Assembly: GCF_902167145.1 (NCBI RefSeq)
Contig: NC_050098.1
Span: 84,236,207 to 84,300,206, forward strand
Origin: Zea mays
Lineage: Eukaryota; Streptophyta; Magnoliopsida; Poales; Poaceae
Length of the DNA stretch: 64,000 bases
Direction: 5' to 3'
Below the pieces are notes generated by a model, which did no database searches, was not told the origin of the DNA, and saw nothing but the letters and a program-made list of their open reading frames with translations. The position numbers and the translations under genes were made by a program. Each line of letters starts with the position of its first letter. The first letter of the stretch is position 1. Positions 43,110 to 56,056 of this stretch are shown here, one piece after another.

Positions 43110-46100
43110 TGTAATACCCAAATTTGTAAATCATATGATAAGAGAATATTTCCTTTATCTATATGTGTGCACCACCTCTAGTTACCATCACATGTGAATA
43201 AACATCATCAAAAGGGGATTAAATAACCAATAACACCTAAATAAATCATGCATCATGTTGAGTTGTTACTTGATTGTGCATTCATGGCTAATAAAATAAA
43301 GGTATTAGTAATATGTTAATAAACACATGGAATTTAAATTCTATTTTGGAAAACAAAACCCCAAAGAAATATGGGGGGAGGAAAAGAATTACTAAAAAGG
43401 AAAATATATATATATAATAAATATTATAAATACAAGTAAGACTAGTATGTTTAAATTATAATTTAAATCTAAGGAGAATTTACCAAAGAATTCGAGTTTG
43501 AAATTTAAACTCAAATGAAAAAGGGAAAATATAAATAAGAAAAAGGGAAGGAAAATAAGAAAAAGAAAAAGAGACCTAACCATTGCTGGGCCGGCTACAT
43601 CACTTTTGGCCCAAGAACCCTTTACCTCTGCGCAGCTCAAATATCCCCTTCACTTGCTGTCGCGCGCACGCACTCACTGGAATGCGGGGCCCGCGCGGTA
43701 GTTTCACATCCCACGCTGCACACGGAACAACCCTGACTTCTGCTGGTGGGCCCGCCTCGTCAATCGCACGGAGGCGCGGCTACTCGATTAGTCGCTGTCA
43801 CACGGGGCCCAGGCGCCAGCCGCAGAACCCGCTCGTCCCCGTCTCACCTACCTCGCGCGTATGGCGGAGTGCTAACGGCGGATCCACGATTTCTGACTTC
43901 GGCCGATCCCGCAAGCCACGTTCGCGTCCATAAATAGCTTCGACGTTCCCTGAGTCAACTCCCGCGCGAGTTCACCGGTGCTGAGTTGTGCGCGAGTGGG
44001 AAATCAGAGGACCGATACCCAAATAAACCCCGCCACCGCCATTGCGTTCCCTCATCGATGTCTGGTGCCGGGAATTGATTCGAAGACCTCCGCCGGGCTG
44101 CTGCAAGGGTGACCGATCCATTTGCGGATGGAGTCGGCGTACAGGGCAGCATCAATTCGTCATCGACGCGCGTGGATTTCACGGCACCGTGGGCGCAGTC
44201 CTCTTCACCCTCACGACTGGTGAGTTCCCTGCTCCATGTCCTGTAGATTCTGGTGGTCACATAACGCTCCGTGGGGTAGAGATTAGTTCACTAGGGCACG
44301 TAAGCCAGAAGTCAAGCAATGGCGCCACCGCGGTTGATAGCCGGTGGGGTAGATGGTGCGCCGTGGCTGAGTTCGATGCGAGGAAGAAGAAGCACTGTGG
44401 CCGTAGGATGCAAAATAAACGGTGTAGATTAGATCAATGCGTAACCCTTTGCTGAAACGGATCCTTGTCGTTAGATCATAAACGGACGGGCGCGTAGTGA
44501 TCGTAACATTTAAAATCCCCGTTGTTGGTCCCCAATCGGATGGTTCTGCGGCGCTCTGGGTTTGATCCGTGCAGATCTAATGCATACCTCCCGCGCGAAA
44601 TCTGACGGCCAGAAACCGTCCATACCCCTTCGCGTGGCATTTATCTAAAGAGACCCTAGGTTATTAACAATTCAACCTGCAGTCCACCCTGGACTAGCTC
44701 TGGGTCTGGGGATTTATTGCACCAGGGCCCCTGGACTTTCTAGTAATGGTGCGCTCGGTCCAGATAATTAGAAAATCAAATAAATTCATTAGGAAAATAC
44801 TTTCTAGTGTAAAAATAAATGCTAGAACTTGTTTAAATTGTAGAAAATTCATATGAACTCCAAATTGGTCCATTCCAGTTCCTAAATTTTTGTAATATTA
44901 TTGTTCATCCATTAGTGCCTCTGTTTTGGCATCAAAGACAGATTAAAATTTATCTAGTACTTAATCTTGTTTTAAATACATAAAACCTTGGAAAAATCAT
45001 AACTTAAAATCTATGACTCCAAATTTAATGATTCCAGTTCCTATGATCTTATTTTAATGTCTAGATTATTACTACGTATTTTATTTACATGCTTGGTGTG
45101 ATGTTAATTTTTTCTATACTATGTATGTATTGTGTTGATGCGAGTAGACTAGCAAGCTATAGAGGATCCTGAGGTTCAGCTAGTAGAGACTGCTGAGCAG
45201 GAGCTCGTTGAAGGCAAGTTGTGCCCTTGATCACTTCTTTTTACCTAGTCATGTTCTTATTAATCATAATGATCTGCATAGGTTAAATTTGATGGGACAC
45301 AATAGGTTACCCTAGATTTTGACTATCTTTATACCTTGTTTCACCACTAGTTTTACTACTAAATTTTTGGGTAGTACATGCTTTTGCTTTATGTGGCTTT
45401 AGGTATAGAGATATTCATCACTCATTGTTATACTTTTTATTATCTGTTTATTATTTACTGTTCATGATAAGATCATTATGTTAATGGGAACATGAAGAAC
45501 CACCTGGGAAAATAATACTACCATAAGGGTTTAATGGGACGCCCTTGGCTGATTAACTAGAAAAGCTAGTGGATGGCTACCTTACCCGAAAGGGGCAAGG
45601 GCAGTAGGGGAGTGGTCAGTGTAGGGAGGTCCTTCGGTTGATTTTGCTGCGATGGAGGTCAGGCGAGGGATTCCTACACTAGAGCTTCCTATAAACTGTA
45701 GCGGGTTTTCTGAAGCTAGTGGAACTTTGTAAAGGCCTCGTAGTGATACCCTGCCTCGCTTCCTTGGTAGAGGTGTATGGGGTCTGATCAACTCTGTGGC
45801 AAATGGGTAACACGACTTGTGGGTAAATATGTGCAACCTCTGCAGAGTGTAAAACTGGTATACTAGCCATGCTCACGGTCATGAGTGGCTCGGACACTCA
45901 CATGATTAATCTATGGAACTTAAACTTAATTTGTCACTTCATTGCATCTGGGATTATTTTACTATTACTTTTATTTATTATTTCTAAGGTTCAGTATTTA
46001 CTTACACTCAGTAACTGCTAATAAAATTTTGACCAACTTATAAAAGCAATGCTCAACTTCAGCCTTTATTTTATTGATCAGCCTTACACTTCACATGAAC

Positions 46101-46461
46101 TCCCACATTTGGTGAGTTCATGCCACATTATTTCCCACAACTTGTTGAGCGATGAACATGTGTGAGCTCACTCTTGCTGTCTCACACCCCCACAGGAGAA
46201 GAACAGGTGGTTCGAGTGGAGCCAAGTATCGAGGAGTTCGATTCGATCTAGGTGGCGTCTCCCAGTTGACTTTCTGGCGCCAAGGATGGATTTTAGATCC
46301 TGTTATGTTTATCTTTTATTTTGTAAGTCTTCCGCTATATAATATATACTCTGATTATATTGTGACATTTATCTTTATACACTCTGTTATTATATATGTT
46401 GTCTTCTTTGGCGTATGTATGAGATGCACCCGACTTTGTCCCTTAAAGCCCGGGTGTGACA
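43110..46461 (+). repeat. L2 5' LTR
   Basis: TATA-like CATAAATAG near 43929-43937. First leader donor CTG/GTGAGT at 44220, second exon after GCGAGTAG near 45149, donor AAG/GCAAGT (GC at 45214), acceptor CCCCCACAG ending 46195. The frame from the second exon continues in phase into the third (EQVVRVEPS) and stops at TAG about 50 nt later. AT-rich tract at 43402-43425. Confidence 0.9.
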
Positions 46462-47179
46462 GAAGTGGTATCAGAGGAAATGTTGACTGTAGGACGAAAC
46501 ATAGATAGAAATGGACAAACCCTTACCTACTTATCTTACTCTTATTCATTCTACACTTACCTTACTCTGATTCTTTCTATAGTTATCTTGATCCTTTCTC
46601 ACCTTCTACTGTTCTACTCTGATCATTCTTATCTTTTCTACTCTAGGACAAGATGGATTTCACACCTTGGAATCCTACATTTATGACATCTTTAAGAGAT
46701 AGGAAACCTAAGACAAAATTAAAACTATTTTCTCTATTTGAAAATGTTGGTTGATTTTTCTGATGATAAATGTCTGATTTGCTTCTTTGATTGATTGAAA
46801 TATTATAGATGGACATCTTAGCATGTACCACCATAAGGTAATGAATTAGCTTTGGTAGGTAAAACATTAATCTGCTAAGCTAATAAATCCCCCGCAGTAA
46901 CATTCCTCGTAATTACTCGCCTTGTCTACAATCCTTTCTTTTGTACCCTGTGTTTCTAACCCAGATGGCCTACCACTATAGTGTTAGAAGAGAGCACTAT
47001 AGGCGTGATCCTTGGTATGTGATGGTTAAGAAAGGCAAAGGCAGTTTACACAGTGCTAAAGGGACCATATAACTCACCAGTTCCAAAGGAGAAAGATTTG
47101 AAGTTGGAATTGCAGTAACTACCGCCACCATACTAGCGACATTCCTAGTAGATGAGAAGTTGTTGGTGTCAACATCCGT
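46462..47179 (+). other. L2 primer site and leader; gag and protease missing
   Basis: GAAGTGGTATCAGAGG at 46462 is a tRNA-Met type primer site. The remaining ~700 bp show no gag, zinc knuckle or protease DSG motif in any frame. A complete relative would need well over 1 kb here, so a deletion is likely. Confidence 0.7.
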
Positions 47180-50070
47180 GTGGTTAGAGATTTTCCGGGT
47201 GTCTTACCAGAAGAGTTACCAGGGATGCCACCATATAGGGAAGTTGAGTTTGTCATTGATCCCTTACCTGGGCTGCCCCTACTTTCAAATGACCATACAA
47301 GATGTCTGTAGAAGAGTTAAAGGGACTGAAGAAGCAGTTAACAAAATTACAAGAGGCTGGGAACATACATCCGAGTTCCTCACCTTGGGGAGCGCCAGTT
47401 CTATTTGAACAGAAGAAAGATGGATTGCAAGCGATGTGCGTGGATTATAGGACCCTTAATGATGTCACTGTGAAGAACAAGTATCCATTACCCTGTATTG
47501 AGGATTTATTTGATCGGATGAGAGGTGCTAGGGTATTCTCGAAGATTGATCTCTAGTCGGGATACCATCAAATGAAGACTAGACCATCGGATATTCCTAA
47601 GACGACTTTCTGAACTCGATATGGATTATATGAGTTCACTGTTATGTCATTTGGATTAACTAATGCACCAGCTTATTTTATGAATTTGATGAATAAGGTG
47701 TTTATGGAGTATTTGGACAGATTCGTCGTGGTGTTCATCGACGATATTCTTATCTATTCTAAGAGTGAAAGTGATCATGAAGAACATCTAAGATTGGTGC
47801 TACAGATGCTACGAGATAATCAACTCTACGCCAAGTATAGTAAATGCGAGTTTTGGATTGACGAGGTGCCATTCCTTGGACATATCATTTCTAATGGAGG
47901 GATATCAGTGGATCCTGCTAAAGTCAAGGAGATAATGGCGTGGAGCATACCCACTACAGTTACCGAGATCCGGAGTTTCTTGGGACTTGCAAGATACTAT
48001 CGGAGATTTATTGAACAATTTTCTAAGATTGCTAAGCCTATGACCTCGCTTCTGGAGAAAGGAAGAGAGTTTAAGTGGGACGAAAAGTGCCAAGATAGCT
48101 TTGATCAAATAAAGAAGAGATTGATGTCACCACCAGTGTTGGTTATGCCAGATCTACAGAAGGGATTTGACATTTATTGTGACGCATGTGGCCGAGGCTT
48201 GGGATGTGTGCTCATGCAACAAGGACATGTGATCGCCTACGCGTCTCGTCAGTTGCGGAAACATGAGTTGAACTACCCCACTCATGACTTGGAACTGGCA
48301 GCCGTTGTGCATGCGCTTAAGATTTGGAGACATTATATTATGGGAACCAAGTGTCAAGTGTACACGGATCATAAGAGTTTGAAGTATATATTCACTCAGA
48401 AGGATCTCCATCTTAGGCAACGCCGTTGGTTGGAGCTCATTAAGGATTATGATTTGGAGATTCACTATCACTCGGGCAAGGCGAATTTGGTTGCAGATGC
48501 CTTGAATCGGAAGGAGCACGTTCACTTCGCTATTGTTGTCCAGCTACCCGATGAATTAGCAAAAGATTTTGAGAGACTCAACCTAGGAATTGTTACTCAA
48601 ACGGAAGGAGTCACCATCGAATTGGAACCTACCTTGGAGCGAGAAATTCGTAAAGGTCAAGTGGGTGATGCAAAAATTCAAGAGATTAAGGATCTGATTA
48701 TGGAAGGAAGAGGTCCGGAATTCACGGAGGATGAGCAAGGAACTATATGGTTCAAGGATCGAATATGTGTTCCGGAGATTGATAGCCTTCGTGAGACTAT
48801 ATTGAAGGAAGCCCATGATTCTGATTACTCTATCCATCCTGGTAGCACTAAAATGTATCAGGATTTGAAGGAAAAGTATTGGTGGTATGGGCTGAAAAGA
48901 GATGTTGCTGCACATGTGGCTAAGTGTGATGTGTGTCAAAGAGTCAAGGTCGAACATCAAAGACCAGCTGGACTATTGCACCTGCTTAAGATACCTGAGT
49001 GGAAATGGGAAGAAATTAGTATGGATTTTATTGTTGGACTACCCCGCACCCCTGCTGGGTATGACTCTATTTGGGTAATTGTGGACAGATTGACAAAAGT
49101 GGCTCATTTCATACCTGTGAGGACTAATTACACGGGAGCTAAGCTAGCATAATTGTACATGACTCGGATAGTTTGTCTACATGGAGTTCCTAAGAAGATC
49201 GTGTCTGACTGAGGATCACAGTTTACTTCTCGGTTTTGAAAGAAGTTGCATGAGAGCATGGATAGAAAGTTGAATTTTAGTTCAGCCTACCATCCTCAGA
49301 CTGATGGACAGACAGAGAGAACTAATCAAGTGCTGGAGGATATGTTAAGAGCTTGTGCTCTTAAACATGGTGGAAGTTGGGATAAGAGCTTACCATATGC
49401 GGAGTTCTCTTATAATAATAGCTACCAGGCCAGTTTGAAGATGTCACCATTTGAGGCTCTATATGGCAGAAAGTGCAGGACTCCACTGTATTGGGATCAG
49501 ACTGGAGAAAGACAGTTCTTTGGGCCTGAGCTTATTCAAGAGGCAGAAAAACAAGTTCGAATGATAAGAGAAAATTTGAGAATTGCACAATCAAGGCAAA
49601 CGAGCTATGCTGATAATAGGAGAAGACTATTGGAGTTTAAGGAGGGTGATCACGTGTATCTGAAGGTGTCACCGATCCGGGGTATGAGGAGATTTAAAGT
49701 TAAAGGAAAGTTGTCCCCTCGCTTCATCGGACCCTTCTTGATCTTAAAGCAAGTGGGAGAAGTTGCATATCAATTAGAGCTACCCAATCATCTTGCGGAT
49801 GTACATGATGTATTCCATGTATCTCAGCTGAAGAAGTGCCTCAGGGTACCTGAGGAGCAGCTACCCATGGAGGACCTTAGTGTCCAAGATGATCTGACTT
49901 ATGCAGAATATCCAACCAAGATTCTTGATACTTTGACTCGAGTTACAAGAAATAGGGTGATAAAGATGTGCAAAGTACAATGGAGTCACCATGGAGAAGA
50001 TGAAGCTACTTGGGAAAGAGAAGAAGAGCTTCACATAGATTTTCCCCATCTTTTCCCTAGATCTTCCTAA
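47180..50070 (+). pseudogene. pol: L2 pol: RT, RNase H, integrase, chromodomain
   Basis: One reading frame from 47302 to TAA 50068-50070, broken only by TAG 47554, TGA 47611, TAA 49150, TGA 49210 and TGA 49237. An indel near 47270 separates the first RT residues. RT catalytic FIDD at 47734-47745; RNase H with YCDAC.RGLGCVL and TDHKSLKY; integrase zinc finger (HPGS, CDVCQ) near 48835-48940; first catalytic Asp in MDFIVG near 49023; the second lies next to TGA 49210 (SD*G); Glu in TDGQTERTNQ; GPF motif near 49728; chromodomain-like KVQWSHHGEDEATWE near the end. About 60% similar to C2 by eye. The stops preclude a full product. Confidence 0.88.
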
Positions 50071-50107
50071 ATCTCGAGGACGAGATTCTTGTTAAGGGGG
50101 TAGGATT
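50071..50107 (+). promoter_or_regulatory. L2 polypurine tract
   Basis: CTCGAGGACGAGATT block followed by GTTAAGGGGGTAGGATT directly before the 3' LTR. Confidence 0.8.
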
Positions 50108-53100
50108 TGTAATACCCAAATTTGTAAAACATATGATAAGAGAATATTTCCTTTATCTATATGCGTGCACCACCTCTAGTTACCATCACATGTGAATAAA
50201 CATCATCAAAAGGGGATTAAATAACCAATAACACCTAAATAAATCATGCATCATGTTGAGTTGTTACTTGATTGTGCATTCATGGCTAATAAAATAAAGG
50301 TATTAGTAATATGTTAATAAACACATGGAATTTAAATTCTATTTTGGAAAACAAAACCCCAAAGAAATATGGGGGAGGAAAAGAATTACTAAAAAGGAAT
50401 ATATATATATATATAATAAATATTGTAAATACAAGTAAGACTAGTATGTTTAAATTATAATTTAAATCTGAGGAGAATTTACCAAAGAATTCGAGTTTGA
50501 AATTTGAACTCAAATGAAAAAGGGAAAATATAAATAAGAAAAAGGGAAGGAAAATAAGAAAAAGAAAAGGAGACCTAACCATTGCTGGGCCGGCTACATC
50601 ACTTTTGGCCCAAGAACCCTTTACCTCCGCGCAGCCCAAATATACCCTTCACCTGCGGTCGCGCGCACGCACTCACTGGAATGTGGGGCCCGCACGGTAG
50701 TTTCACATCCCGCGCTGCACACGGAATAGCCCTGGCGTCTGCTGGCAGGCCCGCCTCGTCAATCGCACGAGGGCGCGGCTACTCGGTTGGTCACTGTCAC
50801 ACGGGGCCCAGGCGCCAGCCGCGGAACTCGCTCGTCTCCGTCTCGCCTACCTCGCGCGTATGGCGGAGTGCTAACAGCGGATCCGAGATTTCCGACTTCG
50901 GTCGATCCCGCAAGCCACGTTCACGTCCATAAATAGCTTCGATGTTCCCTGAGTCAACTCTCGAGCGAGTTCACCGGTGCTGAGCTGTGCGCGAGTGGGA
51001 AATCAGAGGACCGATACCCAGATAAACCCCTCCACCGCCATTGCGTTCCCTCGTCGTCGTCCGGTGCCGGGAATTGATTCGAAGACCTCCGCCGGGCTAC
51101 TGCAAGGGTGACTGATCCATTTGCGGATGGAGTCGGCGTACAGGGCAGCATCAATTTGTCATCGACGCGAGTGGATTTCGCGGCATCGTGGGCACAGTCC
51201 TCTTCACCCTCACGACTGGTGAGTGCCCTGCGCCATGTCCAGTAGATTCCGGCGGTCTCGTAGCGCTCCATGGGGTAGAGATTAGTTCACTAGGGCACGT
51301 AAGCCAGAAGTCAGGCAATGGCGTCGCCGCGGTTGATAGCCGGTGGGGTAGATGGTGTGCCGTGGCTGAGTTCGATGCGAGGAAGAAGAAGCATCGTGGC
51401 CGTAGGATGCAAAATAAACGGTGTAGATTAGATCAATGCGTAACCCTTTGCTGAAACGGATCCTTGCCGTTAGATCATAAACGGACGGGCGCTTAGTGAT
51501 CCTAACATTTAAAATCCCCGCCGTTAGCCCCCAATTGGATGGTTCTGCGACGCTCTGGGTTTGATCCACGCAGATCTAATCCATACCTCCCGCGCGAAAT
51601 CTGACGACCAGAAACCGTCCATACCCCTTCGCGTGGCATTTATCTAAAGAGACCTTAGGTTATTAACAATTCAACCCGCAGTCCACCCTGGACTGGCTCT
51701 GGGTCTAGGGATTTATTGCACCAGGGCCCTTGGACTTTCTGGTAATGGTGCGCTCGGTCCAGATAATTAGAAAATCAAATAAATTCATTGGGAAAATACT
51801 TTCTAGTGTAAAAATAAATGCTAGAACTTGTTTAAATTGTAGAAAATTCATATGAACTCCAAATTGGTCCATTCCAGTTCCTAAATTTTTGTAATATTAT
51901 TGTTCATCCATTAGTGCCTCTGTTTTGGCATGAAAGATAGATTAAAATTTATCTAGTACTTAATCTTGTTTTAAATACATAAAACCTTGGAAAAATCATA
52001 ACTTAAAATCTATGACTCCAAATTTAATGATTCTAGTTCCTATGATCTTATTTTAATGTCTAGATTATTACTAAGTATTTTATTTACATGCTTGCTGTGA
52101 TGTTAATTTTTTCTATACTATGTATGTATTGTGTTGATGCGAGTAGATGAGCAAGCTATAGAGGATCCTAAGGTTCAACTGGTAGAGACTGCTAAGCAGG
52201 AGGTCGTTGAAGGCAAGTTGTGCCCTTGATCACTTCTTTTTACCCAGTCATGTTCTTATTAATCATAATGATCTGCATAGGTTAAATTTGATGGGACCCA
52301 ATAGGTTACCCTAGATTTTGACTATCTTTATACCTTGTTTCACCACTGGTTTTACTACTAAATTTTTGGGTAGTACATGCTATTGCTTTATGTGGCTTTG
52401 GGTATAGAGATATTCATCACTCATTGTTATACTTTTTATTATCTGTATATTATTTACTGTTCATGATAAGATCATTATGTCGATAGGTACATGGAGAACC
52501 ACCCGGGAAAACAGTACTACCACAAGGGTTTAATGGGACGCCCTTGGCTGATTAACTAGGAAAGATAGTGGATGACTACCTTACCCGAATGGGGCAAGGG
52601 CGGTAGGGGAGTGGTCAGTGTAGGGAGATCCTTGGGTTGATTTTGCTGCGATGGCGGTCAGGCGAGGGATTCCTGCACTAGAGCTTCCTATAAACTGTAG
52701 CGGGTTTTCTGAAGCTAGTGGAACTTTGTAAAGGCCTCGTAGTGGTACCCTGCCACGCTTCCGTGGTAGAGGTGTATGGGGTCTGATCAACTCCGTGCCA
52801 AATGGGTTACACGACTTGTTGGTAAAGATGTGCAACCTCTGCAGAGTGTAAAACTGGTATACTAGCCGTGCTCACGGTCATGAGTGGCTCGGACACCCAC
52901 ATGATTAATCTACGGAACTTAAACTTAATTTGTCATTTTATTGCATCTGGGATTATTTTACTATTACTTTTATTTATTATTTCTAAGGTTTGGTATTTAC
53001 TTACACTTAGTAACTGCTAATAAAATTTTGACCAACTTATAAAAGCAATGCTCAGCTTCAGCCTTTATTTTATTGATCAGCCTTACACTTCACATGAACT

Positions 53101-53463
53101 CCCACCTTTGGTGAGTTCATGCCACATTATTTCCCACAACTTGTTGAGCGATGAACATATGTGAGCTCACTCTTGCTGTCTCACACCTCCCCCACAGGAG
53201 AAGAACAGGTGGTTCGAGTGGAGCCAAGTATCGAGGTGTTCGATTCGATCTAGGTGGCGTCTCCCAGTTGACTTTCTAGCGCCAAGGATGGATTTTAGAT
53301 CCTATTATGTTTATCTTTTATTTTGTAAGACTTCCACTATGTAATATATACTCTGATTATATTGTGACATTTATCTCTATACACTCTGTTATTATATATG
53401 TTGTCTTCTTTAGCGCATGTATGAGATGCACCCGGCTTTGTCCCTTAAAGCCCGGGTGTGACA
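50108..53463 (+). repeat. L2 3' LTR
   Basis: 3356 bp copy of 43110-46461. TATA-like site 50928-50937, second donor AAG/GCAAGT (GC at 52213), acceptor ending 53197. Differs from the 5' copy by a few percent by eye. Confidence 0.9.
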
Positions 53464-53468
53464 TTGCC

Positions 53469-53769
53469 CCATTCCTCACTTTCGACGATATCGATTATCC
53501 GCTGCAATTTATTTTGTGCACTTATATCAGCTACTTGAAAAACTCCAATTTATGTAATAACTCCAGTACTTTAATTTGAGGTTTTTCTTGTTTTATTGTA
53601 TTTCTTCTGTGAGTCACCTTCGAGTGAGTTTGTGGTATTTGATCCTGGTTAAGTGGCTTAATCGGACTAGATCTGAGGGACTGACGGGTTATTCCAATTT
53701 AAGTGTGTTACGACCCCTGAGGCATGACTTGGGTACTTAAACTGGAATAATTCAGGCGGTTCTGCTACA
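53469..53769 (+). repeat. C1 5' LTR, segment 3 (3' end)
   Basis: Continues from 43109 after L2. Ends GGTTCTGCTACA. Matches the C2 LTR end (GAGTCACCTTCGAGTGAG, AGATC.GAGGGA.TGACGGGTTATTCC). Total C1 LTR length over three segments is about 4.70 kb. Confidence 0.87.
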
Positions 53770-54139
53770 GCTGGTATCGGATCAAATACTACCACAGAGA
53801 GGGTCAATAAACCATGAATACCGATTTTCAAAAAATTTAAAACCTGCTTAGAAACTAGTGTGAATCGTGAGGACTAGACCGCTAGACCTAGGACGAAAGG
53901 CCTTAGGGATAGTGGGAAAAATAGGTGGCTAATTAAGTAGGCCCTTTGGGCCAATATTTAGATTCTTAGAGGATGCCTTAAAGCACCCTTTTATTCGGAG
54001 AGGAGACGTTATTTTCAGCATGCATGCATTATAAAACTAAAAGGGTTAAGAACTAAAGAAGTAAAAATTTGAGCTAACCCGCTTCCTTTTAAAACCACCC
54101 AGGTTCCTTTTATTTTCTTCTTCCACCATAATCTTTACA
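53770..54139 (+). promoter_or_regulatory. C1 primer binding site and leader
   Basis: GCTGGTATCGGATC at 53770 is the same variant tRNA-Met primer site as in C2. Non-coding leader up to ORF1. Confidence 0.75.
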
Positions 54140-55027
54140 TCTGATACCTTTCGCACTTCACCTACCCCCGCCAATGGAGGAGACACTCATTTCAGCTCTG
54201 ATTTCCTTTCTCACGATGGCTTTCCTTCCATCTTGTGGGAAGTGCTTAACTCCGTCGGTTACCCTATGCCCCCTTTGTACATGGTGCAGCTGTACGAAGA
54301 GCATCAGGTACCACGTTGCCGAGTCTGGTTGACTCTGGAGGCTCATCCCCTTCAGCCGGGTTGGCGTTCTCTTGACTTCGAGACGATTGGATTCAGGACG
54401 GACGACACCACTGAAGCGACAACTATGAAGACCCTGACGACGTTTTGTGGCTACCATCCCCTGGAGATGGTGATGCACCCCTTAGGACTCTTCCCTGCTG
54501 AGAAGAAGGATGACCCCATGTGGTGCAACCGCGTGAGTCACGTGAAGGACGTATGGGCGATGTATCCTGACTTGGTTGGGAGGGTCACTATTCAGTGCAT
54601 GAGTGCGCTATACCACCTTCAGGCCCTGCAGAGCGACGCTTTGGCACATCTTGCTAACCTCACTCAAACCACCAAGCTCACCCTCGACAGCCAAGAAGAC
54701 TTTGTTGTCAACTTGTCCTCCGAGTTGGTGGAGAAGGACCTACAGGTGGAAAGGCTGAGCCAGCGCATCACCACCTTGGAGCAGCAGGTGGAGATCTGAG
54801 ACAACACTATTGATGTCTTGGAGAACCAGCTCCATGATGTGTTGCGGGAACTTGAAGAAGCTAATGTCCACCTCGACATGCATCACTTGGAGATGGAGGC
54901 CAATGAGGCCGGAAGCGAGGGAGAAGAGGCTCCTGAGGAGTTAGGACTAGCCCCTGGTGCCAATGTGACTACCTCCGCGATGCCCCCTTCACCCGTATCC
55001 AGTGTCGCTTCCACTACTCAGGGTTGA
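54140..55027 (+). pseudogene. C1 extra ORF upstream of gag (ORF1)
   Basis: Homologue of C2 23598-24467 in the frame of 54233 (MWEV), ending TGA 55025-55027. The ATG seen in C2 is not preserved: the aligned bases near 54140 read CTGATACC. Shared blocks: DGFPSILWEVL, PRCRVWLTLEAHPLQPGW, LTTFCGYHPLE, GLFPAEKKDDPMW, a coiled coil ending LVEKDLQVERLSQ, then an acidic tail with PSPVSSVAS. One in-frame stop, TGA 54797-54799, at an Arg position. The conservation between two independent insertions supports a real element gene of unknown role. Confidence 0.68.
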
Positions 55028-55283
55028 CGAGTCGTTTTGATGTTTTAGGACGATAGAAACCTACGCGAGCTTAGTAATATCAGATTTTGGACTAGGCTTA
55101 CGGGTACTTTCCCCTAATTGATGTAACCCTTGAGAACATTTGAGATCTTTGGGATGTTTGTAACCATGTTATCTTCATTCGAACCTAATATTATGATTAT
55201 GGCAATTTCCTTCCATATGAGTTAATAGCATGTTGTTCGAAATTTTGAATTAGGATAACAATGGTGACAATCTCTGTTTTCAG
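55028..55283 (+). other. Intron-like gap between ORF1 and gag in C1
   Basis: No ORF. Ends TCTCTGTTTTCAG before the gag ATG at 55284, as in C2. Supports a conserved splice acceptor. Confidence 0.45.
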
Positions 55284-56056
55284 ATGGCAGCTAGGCAGCA
55301 TCGCGGGCATAACGAGCAAGTTCCCCCGCCACCTCCTCCAGCTCCCACGGTGCAGGAGCTGCTGGCCCAGCAGAACGAGATTCTGCAACAGCTCTTGTAG
55401 CGCCAGCCCCACCGTCAGCAGTATGGTGGAGGCCAGCCGCAGCGACCTCCGGTAGCGGCAACCTACCAGGAGTTCCTGAGTACATAGTCGCCCTTGTTCA
55501 CCAAGGCAGAGGATTCGTTGGACGCTGACGTGTGGTTACGCGTCATGGAGTCTAAGTTTCCCCTCCTCGCGGGAGACTATCCTGATGATACCAAGGCTCG
55601 CTTTGCCGCGCAGCAGCATCGCGGCCCTGCTCGAACATGGTGGGACCACTTCCGTGCTATGCTACCTGCTGATCATGAAGTTTCATGGGAGGAATTCAAG
55701 ACTACTTTCAGAGGGCACCATATCCCAGCTGGAATTCTTGATCGCAAGCTAAATGAATTCCTGGCACTCAATCAAGGAACCCACACGGTATTGCAGTATG
55801 CTCAGGCCTTCAACAACCTGTGCCAGTACGCAGGTTATCATGCTGATTCCGATGAGAACAAGAGAGACCGCTTCCGCAGGGGTCTCAACACCAAGCTGCG
55901 TGAGCATCTCAACACTGTCTGGGCTAATAGCTTCAATGAGTTGGTCAACCTGGCCATCTCCTAGGATGATTGTATTGTAGCTCACCGGGCAGAGAAGAAG
56001 AGAAAGGCACCAATGGTAGCACCCTCCGCTCAGACCCAGAGGTTCATGATTGTTTC
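55284..56056 (+). pseudogene. C1 gag, first part (cut by solo LTR S1)
   Basis: MAARQHRGHNEQ start, Pro-rich N-terminus, then capsid motifs DADVWLRVMESKFPLL, ARTWWDHFRAML, FRGHHIPAGILDRKLNEFL, QAFNNLCQYAGYH. TAG stops at 55398, 55485 and 55962, all at Gln positions of C2 or its relatives. The frame stays constant to IVS, where S1 is inserted. The rest is at 62168. Confidence 0.85.

Larger units (their letters stand above)
43110..53463 (+). mobile_element. Chromovirus L2 with 3.35 kb LTRs; pol present, gag lost
   Basis: LTRs 43110-46461 and 50108-53463, start TGTAATACCC, end CCCGGGTGTGACA, flanked by TTGCC (43105-43109 and 53464-53468). The interior is 3.65 kb: primer site, about 700 bp without recognisable gag or protease, then RT to chromodomain, then polypurine tract. 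It cannot move on its own. Sequence and leader architecture link it to L1. Confidence 0.93.
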
